Source: Sesamum alatum
Taxonomy: Eukaryota; Streptophyta; Magnoliopsida; Lamiales; Pedaliaceae
Assembly (NCBI GenBank): GCA_034509735.1
Contig: JACGWO010000005.1
Span: 15,117,264-15,181,263 of the forward strand
Reading direction: 5' to 3'
DNA length: 64,000 bases
Shown here: one piece after another, positions 9,318 through 20,601 of the stretch
Numbering within the stretch: position 1 is the stretch's first letter
How the letters are laid out: each line of letters begins with the position of its first letter
The notes under the pieces: model-generated
Database searches by the model: none
What the model saw: the letters and a program-made list of their open reading frames with translations, nothing else
Told to the model about the DNA's origin: nothing
Translations under genes and position numbers: made by a program

Positions 9318-10271
9318 ATGTCTAAGAACCCGTTAACCATGATTCTTGAGACTAACAAATTCAACGGAACGAACTACTCGAACTGGCTGAGAAACCTGAG
9401 GATTGTCCTCAGTTTCGAGAACCAAGGCTACGTCTTGGACGAGCCATCACCGAGCGACTTACCGGAGGGGTCCACGCCCGAAGAACGTTTGACGTTCGAG
9501 AAATGGCATGAGGACAACCGGAAAGTACGCAGTATCATACTGGCTTCGATGTCTAACGACATCCAGAAGCAGTATGAGAGGCTGGACAACGTCTCCGCCA
9601 TATTGCTCCGCATGAACGAGGTTTATGCCGTTCCGGATATGCATATTAGATATGCCGCCGCAAAAGCATTCTTTGGCACCAAGCTCGCTGAAGGAGCGTC
9701 TGTACAGAGTCATGGGGTCAAGATGCTCTCCCTAGTGGAGAAACTCGAGGACCTTAAAGCTAAGCTTAACAATGACACGTACATTGACGTGATCCTCCAG
9801 TCGCTTCTTCCATCCTATGACCCGTTTGTTGTAAACTACAACATGAACGGACTTGAGAAGTCTATTCATGAGTTGATCAACATGCTGGTCCAATACGAGG
9901 TAACGACCCACAAGTCGGCACCGGCGGTATTGATAGGAGAGGCTTCGACCTCCAAGGCGAATGGCAAGAGGGTCGGACGCTGGAAGAGGAAGAAGGGCAA
10001 AGGGAAGACGGTTGCGGCCCCTGCTCACGCTCCGGGCGTCCCTGTTGCTCCGGTTGGACTGAGCAAAAGGAAAGGGAAGGCCTGTGGTCCTCAGCGGTTC
10101 AAGGCAAATGATGTCTGCATGTATTGCCAAGGGAAAGGGCATTGGAAGAGGGAGTGCCCACAACTCCTCTCCAACCCAGGTGTGTTTGTGGTTGTAGTTA
10201 ATATGATTACTAATTCTGCTTCATGGGTATTGGATACTGGGTGTGGTGCTCACATCTGCAATGATTTGTAG
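9318..10271 (+). pseudogene. gag: Element B gag plus protease start, ended by nonsense codon
   Basis: A 317-codon frame starting MSKNPLTMILETNKFNGTNY, the same start as in all related copies. Order: N-terminal Gag block; UBN2-like central Gag (YERLDNVSAI, VQYE); Lys/Gly-rich basic linker at residues 220-250; CCHC zinc knuckle CMYCQGKGHWKREC at residues 267-280 (10116-10157); protease DTG at about residue 307 (VLDTGCGAHICND). The frame stops at TAG 10269-10271, where B2 and D have CAG (Gln). This is a C-to-T transition in a CHG context, typical of methylated plant DNA. Gag itself is complete, the best preserved in the window along with B2's; the polyprotein is cut in the protease. Confidence 0.9.
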
Positions 10272-11242
10272 GCACTGCAAAGAAGCAGAAGTCTAACCAA
10301 GGATGAGATGATCCTGAGGCTAGGCGATGGCAAGGCCGTTGCTGCGGAGGCCGTAGGATCACTAGAGTTAGCCATTAGTAGTCATGTTAGGATTGTACTG
10401 AACGACTTTTCTATGTACCTAGCATGATTAAAAATATTGTTTCCATCTCGGTCCTTGATAAGGAGGGATATGAATTTACCATCAATAAAAATGGTTTTTT
10501 CATTATCAAAAATGGTATTTCTCATCTGCTTGGTACATTGGTCAACGGTCTGTACATACTTCAATAGTCTAATTGGATTATGACTGCAGAACACAAACAA
10601 AAACATGATCATCATAATAACGCACAGATATGGCATGCGAGGTTAGGTCATATCTCTAAAGATAGGATAAGAAGGTTGGTGGACTCAAAGAGTCTAGAAG
10701 TAGATGATTTGGAAAATCTACCGACCTGCGAATCCTGTCTAAAGGGAAAGATGACCAAGAAACCCTTTGTTGGACAAAGTACGCTAGCCAGTGGTTTGTT
10801 GGATTTGATCCATACAGATGTCTGTGGTCCACTAAATACTCAGGCTAGAGGTGGGTACTCGTACTTCATAACCTTTACCGATGATCACTCACGGTACAGT
10901 TATGTTTACCTGATGAGGTACAAGTTTAAAGCCTTTGGAAGGTTTAAGGAATACGGACTTGAAGTAGAGAACCAAACTGGTCGAAAGATCAAAGCCCTTC
11001 GGTCGGACCGAGGTGGAGAGTATTTGAGTGGTGAGTTTACTGATTATCTAAAAGAGAATGGGATTCTCTCTCAGTGGACCCCTCCTGGAACACCACAGCT
11101 TAATGGGGTGTATGAAAGGAGGAATCGGACCTTGTTGGACATGGTCCGATCCATGATAAGTTTTACCGAACTCCCCCTTTCCTTCTGGGGATACGCTCTT
11201 CAGACGGCGGCCAAAGTTTTGAACTTGGCGCCATCTAAAAAG
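10272..11242 (+). pseudogene. pol: Element B protease remainder, GAG-pre-integrase, integrase core
   Basis: Continuation of pol after the nonsense codon. A second CAG-to-TAG stop lies at 10565-10567, where B2 has CAACAGTCT. From 10580 a 221-codon open frame holds the integrase zinc-binding domain (WHARLGHIS, CESC) and the DDE core: Asp in HTDVCGP, Asp in SDRGGEY, Glu in the NGVYERRNRT segment. It is cut at 11242 by the solo LTR at 11243-13230. Without the insertion the frame would continue into 13236. Confidence 0.9.
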
Positions 11243-13230
11243 TGAAAGGAATTGTGGATCGTCCCGGGAAAAGCGCGAATGCGGAAGCGCGGTATAATTA
11301 AAAAATTAAAACGGAATTTAAACATGCTTTTAAATTAAAACACGTTTCAAAGGGTGTGCCTTTGAAATTTTCCCGGGTGTTCGGTGTATCTCATGAATAA
11401 ATCACATATAACATATCATGGAGGCCATAGGGTTGAAAATAAAAGAGGACGAAAATCTAAAACGAGACCTACCCGTTGTCGTTTTCGTCTTCAACGGCTA
11501 CACGCGTTGTTCCCCGTTTTGCACCAAGATCTCGTTCTTGAGACCCTCCAAATCGTGACACACGATCCACCCACGTATCTTGCACGTCGTGCTAGCAACG
11601 AACAAGTGTATAATATTTGGAGTGGATGAATCAACAACACGTTATGAATTAACGGTATTGATTCATCAAGTTCTAATGTTCCAAGAACAAGAGAACAAAG
11701 AAACAATTTCTTGGAGTGTGAGAGAGAGAGAGGGCGGACGAGATGGAGGGAGAGAGAGCCGAGTGTGTGTGTGTGTTGTGTGTGTGTTGGAGATTCATCA
11801 TCCTTCAACTTGTAGGATGCTAGGGGTTTATATAGAAGAGGAGTCTAATCCTCTTTAAACTCCTCTTTCAAGAACTCTATTTTGACTAGGATTTTGACCT
11901 AGTCAAAGTCCTAGTCAAAGTAGTGTTTTGACCTAGTCAAAACAATCCTAGCCATCCATCTCTCCCATTGATCTCAACCGTTGATTTAATTTAATTTAAT
12001 GGAATATTTAAAACCTATTTAAATATTTCCAAGAGGCTAAAAATAATATAAATATTATTTAAACCCATTAAATAAATCCCTTTGATAAATCTAATTTATC
12101 AATTTAATTCCTTATATCTAATAGAAGGAATTATTTCTCCAAGAAAAATAAAGGACCCGATTAAATCCAATTTAATCATTCCTTCACTCCAATATTTAAT
12201 TCCTAATTAAATATCTAAATGTGTGTGGATAGTGTGTGACTTTTTAGGTTCACCTTTCAGCTAGACTTGGTCGGATTCCTAGAATCCTTCCGTTACCATG
12301 GGTGGCCATCTAGCAACGGTCCATGGCACTAGAGACTAGGTGAAATATTCAGGGATGAATATTTAGGCTCTAACAGTACACTTGTCCTTCTGTCTTTGGT
12401 CTCATCACTTAGAGTCTAGGGCACGGAAAATGCAGGTACCCATTTTGGACCTAAGTGTCGGTCTGTCCTCACTAAACGCCGCAAGGGAATCCTTCCCTTC
12501 TGTTCAGTCACTGTGGCCACAGTTTTAGGGACAAGACCTAGAGTATACATGAGACTCAACTGCCAAAACCTATTGACAGGAGACAGATCCTTTCTTGGAA
12601 ACTACTGTCACTTTGCACACCAGAACTGCACTAGACATGGCTTATGACTACCAAAGAGAATTCTGGCAATCTCTCACCATATCTAAGATACAGCCCTGAT
12701 GTACAGGTAAACTCAGCAATTCCTCAAGTCAAAGGACTTGACCTGTACCGTTGGAACCGGGAATACACGTCATACCTTGCTGACCATACTCAAGGTCCTC
12801 CGTAAGACGGTTCCCGCGAGTCACCTCAGTCAGCTGCGTCCCAGCATGCTAACCCACTAACACTGCTTAGACGACCCTCGTCACCCGTCGATGAAACACG
12901 ATAGCAGGTGCTTAGTGCAAGTCTCAAATGGAATCCCGGTACCCATTTTCGGGATTCCTTGACTTGGAGATTTCCGGACTGATTCGGGAAGACTGATTCC
13001 ATGGACCTACCTCCAAGCGTAGTCCCAGTCCCCGAAATTGATTCTCAGTCCGTGGGCTTTGTTTGCGTAGTGAACAGATATGGAAAACAAATATAAGTGA
13101 ACACAAACAAAGTGATGCCAAATGAAATTCACTTCTTTATTCATTAATGATTTATCAAACACCTGAAATTGTCTAGACATAGGTTACATATTCCTGCCAA
13201 AATTGGCTTACATGGTCACCTATTCTAACA
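11243..13230 (-). mobile_element. Solo family A LTR in B integrase, TSD AAAAG
   Basis: A complete 1988-bp LTR on the minus strand, TGAAAGG to TTCTAACA on the plus strand. It is flanked by a perfect 5-bp duplication AAAAG (11238-11242 and 13231-13235). No internal region remains, so it formed by LTR-LTR recombination after insertion. The uninterrupted target is visible in B2 at about 33205-33225 (complement), with a single copy of the pentamer. Confidence 0.97.
11827..11940 (-). promoter_or_regulatory. TATA box and W-box cluster of solo LTR
   Basis: Minus-strand TATATAAA (TTTATATA at 11827-11834), preceded in transcript sense by six TTGACY cores between 11882 and 11940. Same arrangement as at 6383-6495. 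If active, it would read minus-strand into element B. Confidence 0.6.
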
Positions 13231-13235
13231 AAAAG

Positions 13236-13763
13236 GTATCCTAGACGCCATATGAGATATGGCATAACAAGCCTGCCTCCTACAAATACTTGAAAGTGTG
13301 GGGTTACCCCGCATATGTCAAGAGATTAGTGGGAGATAAACTGGACTCGAGGTCTAGTTTATGCAGGTTCATCGACTATCCAAAAGAAACTGCGAGGTAT
13401 TATTTCTATGATCCCTCCGAGCAAAAGGTTTTTGTCTCGCGAAACGCAGTATTCTTGGAAAAAGGTTTTCCATCGGATAGTCGATGCGATGACGTGCTCC
13501 TTGAGGAATCAAGTTATGTACCCCAAGAGGCGGCAGTGACATCTGAGGCAGAAGTTCCTACTGATATTGTTCCAATCCTCCGTAGGTCGGCCAGAGTATC
13601 CCATGCACTTGATAGGTATGGATTTATGGGCCTGACCGATCAGTTGGATAATGATCCGAAGACGTACGGAGAAGCGATGTCGGACATCGATTCGGACAAG
13701 TGGCTTGAGGCCATGAAATCCAAGATGGACTCGATGGGTACAAACAAGGTTGGACCCTAGTAG
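13236..13763 (+). pseudogene. pol: Element B integrase C-terminal region and linker to RT
   Basis: Resumes the pol frame after the solo LTR (GTATCCTAGACGCC). From 13290 an open frame gives the integrase C-terminal region (KVWGYPAYVKRLVGDKLDSR, SSLCRF, YYFYDPSEQKVFVSRNAVF) and the Pro/Ser-poor linker ending in the conserved PKTYGEAMS and [13 protein letters not shown] block before reverse transcriptase. A lost T near 13750 (GGTTGGACC, against GGTTTGGACC in B2) shifts the frame. Confidence 0.88.
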
Positions 13764-14840
13764 ATCCACCCAAAGGGGTTAAACCCGTAGCGTATAAATG
13801 GGTCTACAAATGTAAGCTTGGAGCTGACGGGGAGGTTACAACCTTCAAAGCCAGGCTTGTGGCGAAAGGTTACACTCAGCGACCCGGGGTCGATTTTGAG
13901 GAAACCTACTCGCCTGTAGCAATGGCCAAGTCCATTCGGATACTGCTTGCCATAGCAGCATAGTATGCCATACGTGAAAACGGCCTTCCTCAACGGTTTC
14001 GTAGAGGAAGAGATCTATATGGATCAGCCGGAATGTTTCATAACTGTTGGAGAAGAGCAAAAGGTCTGCCGTCTTCAAAGGTCCATCTATGGCCTCAAAC
14101 AAGCTTCCCGAAGCTGGAACATACGTTTTGATGAAGTCATACGGGGATATGATTTCATCAAGAATGAGTCCAATCCTTGTGTATACAAGAAGATCAGTGG
14201 GAGCTCAGTTGCGTTTCTGGTGCTTTACGTGGATGACATCTTGCTCATTGGGAATGATGCTAAGATGTTGGGTACCACTAAAGTTTGGTTGTCAACGCAA
14301 TTCTCCATGAAGGATATGGGCGAGGCATCCTACATCCTTGGCATCAAGATCTACAGGAATAGTTCTAGACGGATGTTAGGAATGGCCCAGTCCTCGTATA
14401 TTGAGAAAGTCTTGAAGAGATTCAAGATGGAGAACTCAAAACGGGGATTCCTTCCTATGAGGCATGGAATTAAGTTATCCAAGAAGCAGTCTCCTAAGAC
14501 TGATGAGGGGCTTAAACGGATGTTGGACATCCCCTATGCTTCAGCCGTAGGCAACATACAGTATGTTGTTCAGTGCACTAGACCTGATGTGGCTTTCACT
14601 TTGAGCGTAACTAGCCGATATCAGTCGTGTGCCGGGGAGGAACACTGGAGTGCAGTCAAGACTATCCTAAAGTACCTAAAAAGGACTAAGGACATGTTCT
14701 TGGTCTACGGCGGTGGAGAGTTGATACTGGAAGGCTATAGCGACGCTAGCTTCCAGTCGGATGACGATGATGCCAAGTCTCAGTCTGGTTTTGTATTTAG
14801 ACTAAATGGTGGCGTGGTTACTTGGAAGGGTTCCAAGTAG
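13764..14840 (+). pseudogene. pol: Element B reverse transcriptase and start of RNase H, broken
   Basis: RVT_2-type copia reverse transcriptase. The N-terminal part (13764-13960; [36 protein letters not shown]) ends at TAG where B2 has TGG. About 24 bases (YDYEIWQMD region) are then missing, removing the first catalytic Asp motif. From 13965 the frame is open: KTAFLNGFVEEEIYMDQP, YGLKQASRSWNIRF, the catalytic YVDD at 14226-14237, then ALSV-like thumb and RNase H start with GYSDASFQSDDDDAKSQSG. It ends at TAG 14838-14840, a stop shared with B2. Confidence 0.9.
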
Positions 14841-15210
14841 GCTACCACGGCGGACTCCACCATAGAGTTTTGAATACACAGCGGCTTTGGAAGCTGCTAA
14901 GGAGTGGTTTGGTTGATGAGCTACATCCAAGGGTTGGATGTAGTACCTAGCATTGCTAAGCCTGTAATTATCTTTTATGATAACAACGGGGCGATAGCGC
15001 TAGCAAAGGAACTGAGATCTCATCACGATCCAAGCATTTTCTTAGACGCTACCATCTACTTAGAGAGATGGATAGCAGGAGTGACATTCGGTTGGACCGA
15101 GTCAGCTCTGCCGAAAACATAGGAGATCCACTTGCTAAGCCCATGTCGCAAATTGCCCATACTCACCATCTGAATAAGAGGTTCGAGGTCAATGCATGAT
15201 TGGCTTTAGG
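14841..15210 (+). pseudogene. pol: Element B RNase H C-terminal half, frameshifted
   Basis: Aligns to the A2 region after KSSKQA. One extra base near 14866 and one missing base near 14905 put the segment that should carry the catalytic Glu (EAEYIAASEAAKEAVW in intact relatives) out of frame. Exactly the same pair of shifts is present in B2. Downstream, VIFYDNNGAIALAKE keeps the next catalytic Asp, and LRSHHDPS and RVSSAE-like blocks follow. Confidence 0.85.
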
Positions 15211-15222
15211 TCAAGTGGGAGA

Positions 15223-15567
15223 GTTAGGTCTGAAACGTTCCAAGTGAAGGACCTTGAGACAGGGCATCGAGAGTCCTATTGAGACTTGCGTCAAGAGTCG
15301 TGTTCATTGGATGAGTGTCGTGTTTCATCGATGACAGGCATGGGACACCTACACGATCTTGATGGGTTAGTCGACTGGGGTCGAGCCGACTGGACTGACT
15401 CGCGGGGATCATCATATGGAAGCCTTGGAGGCTTGGTTGGTATGATTGGTTTTCCCCGGTTCCGATAGTACGGGAGTAATCCTCAGACTTGAGAAATCAT
15501 GGCAGTCGCGTGCACAAGACGACTGCATCTTGGATCAGGCGAGAGGTAATCATTTTGTAAGATGATT
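15223..15567 (+). mobile_element. Element B 3' LTR, first piece (5' end deleted)
   Basis: Directly after the PPT-like TCAAGTGGGAGA the sequence jumps to GTTAGGTCTGAAACG, which lies about 250 bp into intact family B LTRs (complement of 30953). The LTR start, including TGTTGGAATAGG, is gone. It is interrupted at 15567 by a solo A LTR and continues at 17574. Confidence 0.9.
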
Positions 15568-17568
15568 TGTTAGAATAGGTGACCATGTAAGCCAATTTTG
15601 GCAGGAATATGTAACCTATGTCTAGACAATTCTTTGGTATTTGATAAAAACATTTATGAATAAAGAAGTGAAAATTCATATGGCAATACTTTGTTTACGT
15701 TCACTTACCTGCATTTACATTTCTGTTCACTACGCAAACAAAGCCCACGGACTGAGAAACGATTTCGGGGACTGGGACTACGCTTGGAGGTAGGTCCATG
15801 AAATCAGTCTCATCGAATCAGTCAGGAAATCTCCAAGTCAAGGAATCCCGAAAATAGGTACCGGGATTCCCTTTGAGACTTGCACTAAGCATCTGCTGTC
15901 GTATTTCATCGACGGGTGACGAAGGTCGTCTAAGCAGTGTTAGTGGGTCAGCATGCTAGGAAGCAGCTGACTAAGGTGACTCGCGGGAACCGTCTTACGG
16001 AGGACCTTGAGTATGGTCAGCAAGGTAAGACGTGTATTCCCGGTTCCAACGGTACAGGCCAAGTCCTTTGACTTGAGGAACTGCTGAGTTTACCTGTGCG
16101 TCAGGTCTGTATCTTAAATATGGTGAGAGATTGCCAAAATACTCTTGAGTAGTCATAAGCCATGTCTAGTACAGCTCGGGTGCACAAAGTGACAGTAGTT
16201 TCCAAGAAAGGATCTGTCTCCTGTCAAAAGGTGTTGACAGTTGAGTCTCATATATGCTCTGTGTCTTGTCCCTGAAATCTGTGGCCACAGTGACTGAACA
16301 GAAGGGAAAGGTTTCCCTTGCGGCGTTTAGTAAGGACAGACCGACACTTAGGTCCAAAATGGGTACCTGCATTTTTCGTGCCCTAGACCCTAAGTGATGA
16401 GACCGAAGACAGAAGGACAAGTGTACCGTTAGAGCCTAAATGTTCATCCCCGAATATTTCACCTAGTCTCTAGTGCCATGGACCGTTGCTAGATGGCCAC
16501 CCATGGTAACGGACGGATTCTAGGAATCCGACCAAGTCTAGCTGAATGGTGAACCTAAAGAGTCACACACTATCCACACACACTTAGTATTTAATTTGGA
16601 ATTAAATATTGGAGTAAAGGAATGATTAAATTAGATTTAATCGGGTCCCATATTTTCTTGGAGAAATTAATTCCTTCTATTTGATAGAGGGAATTAAATT
16701 AATAAATAGGATTTATTAAAAGGGTTGATTTAATGGGCTTAGAATAAATAATAATATTTATTTATAATATTATATTTATTCTTTTAGCCTTTTGGAATAT
16801 TTAATAGGATTTAAAATATTCCATTAAATTAAAATCAATGGTTGAGATGGAAAGGGGAGATGGAAGGCTAGGATTCGTTTGACTAGGTCAAACACTAGTT
16901 TGACTAGGATTTTGACTAGGTCAAAATCCTAGTCAAATTAGGTTACTTAGAGTTTGAGTTTAAAGAGGATTAAACTCTTCCTCTATATAAACCTCTAGCT
17001 TCCAACATTTGTAAGATTGATGATTCTTGAAAAACACACACAAAACACACACTCTCTCCTCACCTCTCTCGTCCGCCCCTCTCTCTCTCTCTCACCAAGA
17101 AAATATTATTTTCTTGTTCTTTTGTTCTTGGAACAATTGAACAAAGGAAGATCGATCCCGTTAATTCATAACGCGTGGTTGATCTATCCTCTCCAATATA
17201 ATACTTGTTCGTTGCTAGCACGACGTACAAGAATACGTGGGTGGATCGTGTGTCACGATTTGGAGGATCTCAAGAACGAGGTCTTGGTGCAAAACGGGGA
17301 ACAACGCGAGTAGCAGTTGAAGACGAAAACGACAACGGGTAGGTCTCGTTTAAGATTTTCGTCCCTCTTTATTTTTCAACTCTATGGCCTCCATGATTTC
17401 TTTAGTTATTTTATGATCATGAGATACACCGAACGCCCGGGAACCTCAAGGGCACACCCCTTGAGCGTGTTCTTTAAATTAAAAGCATGCCTTTTATTTT
17501 AATATGTTTATTTTACCACGCTTCTGCATTCGTGCAATTCCCGGGACGATCCACCGGATTTCCTTTCA
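15568..17568 (+). mobile_element. Solo family A LTR in B's 3' LTR, TSD TGATT
   Basis: A complete 2001-bp LTR, TGTTAGAATAGG to GATTTCCTTTCA, flanked by perfect TGATT duplications (15563-15567 and 17569-17573). It is very similar to the LTRs of A2 (42860-44878 and 61157-63160), suggesting a recent family A burst. Confidence 0.97.
16879..16991 (+). promoter_or_regulatory. W-box cluster and TATA box of solo LTR
   Basis: TTGACY cores at 16879, 16886, 16900, 16912, 16919 and 16931, then TATATAAA at 16984-16991. Layout is identical to 6383-6495. Confidence 0.62.
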
Positions 17569-17573
17569 TGATT

Positions 17574-19196
17574 ATCATAAGCCTTGTCCAGTGCAGTCGG
17601 AATGTGTAGCGAGGACGATGGATTTCAAGAAGAGGATCCGTCCCCTCTCAATATGTGACAGAGGTATCTCCATACTCGGAGACATGTTCATGCTGTTTGA
17701 AGCTGTGGCCACAGTGGTTGGTCGAACAGGGAATGGTTTCCTGTGTCGACGCAATGAAGCATACGTGGTATCGAGTATTAGGCATAGATGCCTAGTCAAG
17801 GATGGGAACCGACGCCCAATTCCATGCCCTAGACTAAGGTCGGGAGATGATAGACGGAAGGATCGTACCCGTACAGAATCGGCGCCTAAATGTTCACGCC
17901 AATTCACCTAGTCTCTAGTGCCATGAACCGTTGCTAGACGGCCACCCATGGTAACGGGCCCTTGTGGAACACGTGCCCAAGTCTAGCTGAGGGTGAACCT
18001 AAAGGGTCACACACAAATCACTGAGGAGGTTGAGAGATCGACTTGGAGTCAATCTCGAAGGATAAATAAGTAATTGGATTACTTAAGGGAAAGTCCATTG
18101 GATGGACGGGCCGATATTGTATCGGGCTTTCATTTAATCGGTAAATTGGATTTTTGATTAAATATGGAAAGTTGAGACGTTGAGACGTTGGATCTTTTAA
18201 TTGGATTAAAAGATCAACGAGAATAATTTAAATGGACATTAAATTGGATTTAATGTTGGGTTCGTCGTAATTGGATTACGATAAAACCCGGTCCGTTAAA
18301 TTATACCCGAGAGGAGAAATAATTCCTATTTTGGAATAGGAAGAAGTTGGACTTCTTTCCTTAATTAAACATGGCCGACATGCTCCCTTGGAGGAAGCAA
18401 AATCAGCCATGTTTCATGCTAGGTGGTATGTTGACTTATCTCTTTTGGAAAGAGACAAATCAACTCCAATCAAGCTCTTCCCTTTTGGTATGATGTGATC
18501 ATACCATAAATTTTGGTAGGCTTGATTGAAGAATTGATGGTGATTGATTGGAATGAATCTAGACATCCTTGGATGAACCTAGACATATTCCAATAATCAC
18601 ATTAATTATGTATATATATTAGAATATACAACACCAAGCATAAGTGATTCATTATTCATCTTTTTCTAGGAAAAAGAGAAGACAAAAATCCTCTCCTCTC
18701 CCCAAGAACTCTCGGCCTCTCTCCCTCTCTTACACTTGTGTTCTTCACTTGATTTTGAATCAAGAAGAAGAACAAAGTAAGTTTAAGAGAGCACCAATTC
18801 ATAGTGTTCTTTTCTTAAACCGATTCCTTCTTAAACCCGTTCTTTTCTAGCAAGAAGAACGTGTGTTTCTTCCGGTGTGGTGTGAATCACTTTTGGAGAA
18901 TCCATACGTTTGGATTTCGTGAGCATTCCCGAGAAGGAACAACGCAAGTAGCCGGGAGCATACGCTAAATAATCAAAGGTAACGGCTTATTACGCTTTGA
19001 TTGATTTAATATACATCTATTCGCTATGTGTTTAAATATATGTTTCTAATATTTACACATCCTACATCGAACGCCCGGTTGAGCACCCAAGGGTACACCC
19101 CTTGGGATTCGTATTTTAAATTAGATTTAAATTTGTGCACAATTTCTCGCTTTCTCGCGTCCGCTCGCGCTCCCGGGCGGATCCGCTTGTCCTTCA
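17574..19196 (+). mobile_element. Element B 3' LTR, second piece
   Basis: Continues the family B LTR from ATCATAAGCC to the terminus GCTTGTCCTTCA. It has a TATATATA tract at 18611-18618 but, unlike families A, C and D, only an isolated TTGACT (about 18432) and no W-box cluster. Open frames here (for example 17504-17911) are LTR composition, not genes, and recur in every B LTR. Confidence 0.92.
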
Positions 19197-19201
19197 CCGG
19201 G

Positions 19202-19433
19202 TAGGTTCTTTAATTATGTTTTTCGGTTCAAATTCTATGGCCTCCATGTTGTGTTTTATTGAACATGAGATACACCAAATGCCCGGGAGAATCAAGGATA
19301 CACCCCTTGATCCGGTTATGTATGTGATGCATGCTTTAAATTCCATTTAATTATGCTTTGCAATTTTATTCTGCACTCTTTCGTGCTTTCGCTATTTGCG
19401 TTCATCTCCCCTGCCGATCCACTAAACATTTCA
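19202..19433 (+). mobile_element. Family C LTR 3' end, partial
   Basis: TAGGTTCTTTAATT through GCCGATCCACTAAACATTTCA matches the last about 230 bp of element C's LTRs (49704-49941 and 57534-57771), with divergence. It is preceded by CCGGG (19197-19201), the target of element B. No PBS follows, so it is a solo LTR or a 3' LTR. The remainder lies left of the window, beyond element B. Confidence 0.82.
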
Positions 19434-20045
19434 GGAACAAGAAATGGGGTGACAATGAATTATTTTCTCCGGATTACACAGTTTCCTTTGCACAGCATTA
19501 TCTTGAGGCCTTCTCTGGGACTTTCCCGATGCATGGGTCTATTCATAGACCTGTTATTGCATCTATATGGTCACCACCACCTCATGATGTTGTTAAACTA
19601 AATGTTGATGCTGCCATCGTTGCACATAAAGGCGACTTTGCTGTTGGTGTTGTAGCTCGCAATTCCCAGGGGCATTGCATAGCTTGGTACTCCTGCAGAG
19701 ATCATAGGACGCTCACTCCTGAAGCAGCAGAAGCTTGGGCTACTAGAATTGCAATTCAGCTGGCTATTTGACGAAGATGGAGGAATATTATTATTGAGAC
19801 TGATTATGCTACCCTACACTCATTTCTTTCCGCTTCAAAACATCTCCTCACCCACCTGTGGTCCGATTATTCACGATATCATCAATTGGTCCGCTTTTTT
19901 CAATTCATGTAATTTTTCTTTAATTCGTAGAATCGATAATGTAATTGCCCACTCTCTCGCTCGCAATACGTCTGATCGAGATGAAGGCACTACATCTGTT
20001 CCTTTACCTTCTTGCAAACTCCTTTCGGCTTTGCCAACTTCGTAA
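19434..20045 (+). pseudogene. Plant RNase H-like (RVT_3) C-terminal domain of a LINE, broken
   Basis: Open frames give KLNVDAAI (catalytic Asp), VGVVARNSQG, LTPEAAEAWATRIA (catalytic Glu). After a frameshift near 19760 come IIIETDY (catalytic Asp), IIHDIINW and RIDNVIAHSLARNTS, the usual C-terminal signature. This is the RVT_3 RNase H domain found at the end of many plant non-LTR retroelement ORFs. A poly-A stretch at 20065-20077 fits a LINE 3' end. The upstream part was separated by the C LTR insertion at 19433. A domesticated RNase H-like gene is less likely given the frameshift. Confidence 0.75.
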
Positions 20046-20064
20046 TAATATTCAACTTCCATTC

Positions 20065-20077
20065 AAAAAAAAAAAAA
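20065..20077 (+). repeat. Poly-A tail of LINE remnant
   Basis: A homopolymer A run (followed by GAAAAGAAAG) shortly after the RNase H stop codon, as expected of target-primed insertion. A target duplication cannot be tested because the 5' end is not present. Confidence 0.6.
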
Positions 20078-20100
20078 AGAAAAGAAAGCATATGGCTTAG

Positions 20101-20550
20101 TTAAATGTATTTTTGGTCACATAACTTTTGTAATTTGATATTTTCATCTTTTAACTTTTTAGAGTAGCATTTGAGTCCTATATTTTTTTAATTTTTTGGC
20201 TTTCAGTCTTTTTTCCGTCAAAGTCTACCATTTTCTCCAAAAAAATGCATGTGCTTCTCACATGACCTTAATTTTAAAATAGGGGTTACAATCCCTAATG
20301 GCTCATTTTTACCATTTTTCGCTTTATATTTTAGGGTAGCATTTTGGTCTTGTATTTTTTTTAACGTTTGTGATTTGAGTTATTTTATTCCTCGGAGTTT
20401 ACCCTTCTCGCCTGTGGAGGTGAACTCCAGTGAAAAAAAAGATAAAAATCTCAAAAATTAAAAAGATGCAAGATCAAAATGCAACTTAAGAAAATTGAAG
20501 GACAAAAACACCAAAAAAATCTAAATTACGGGACAAAAAATATATTTGAT
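20101..20550. repeat. Possible foldback/MITE-like element
   Basis: The ends are imperfect inverted repeats of about 70 nt. TTAAATGTATTTTTGGTCAC at the left corresponds to the complement of the right end (GATCAAATATATTTTTTGTC, from 20550). Inside, GTAGCATTTGAGTCC and GTAGCATTTTGGTC blocks repeat in direct and inverted form. No coding potential was seen. No clear target duplication was found, so the class is uncertain. Confidence 0.4.
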
Positions 20551-20601
20551 CTTGACTACCCTACTGAATAGATACGTCTGTTCAATGTTGATCCAGCAAA
20601 C

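Larger units (their letters stand above)
7085..19196 (+). mobile_element. Element B: Ty1/copia retrotransposon, family B
   Basis: Plus-strand element: 5' LTR 3' portion (7085-7530), PBS, leader, gag (9318), protease-integrase, reverse transcriptase, RNase H, then a damaged 3' LTR (15223-15567 and 17574-19196). Two family A solo LTRs interrupt it. After its right end comes CCGGG, and the neighbouring family C LTR normally reads CAACCGGGTAGG at this point. B therefore appears to have inserted in a C LTR with target CCGGG; the left copy would be outside the window. Confidence 0.9.

Noticed and set aside
19358..20045. A functional host RNase H gene
   Set aside because: It is frameshifted near 19760, lacks the upstream part because an LTR end precedes it, and is followed by a poly-A tail as in LINE insertions.
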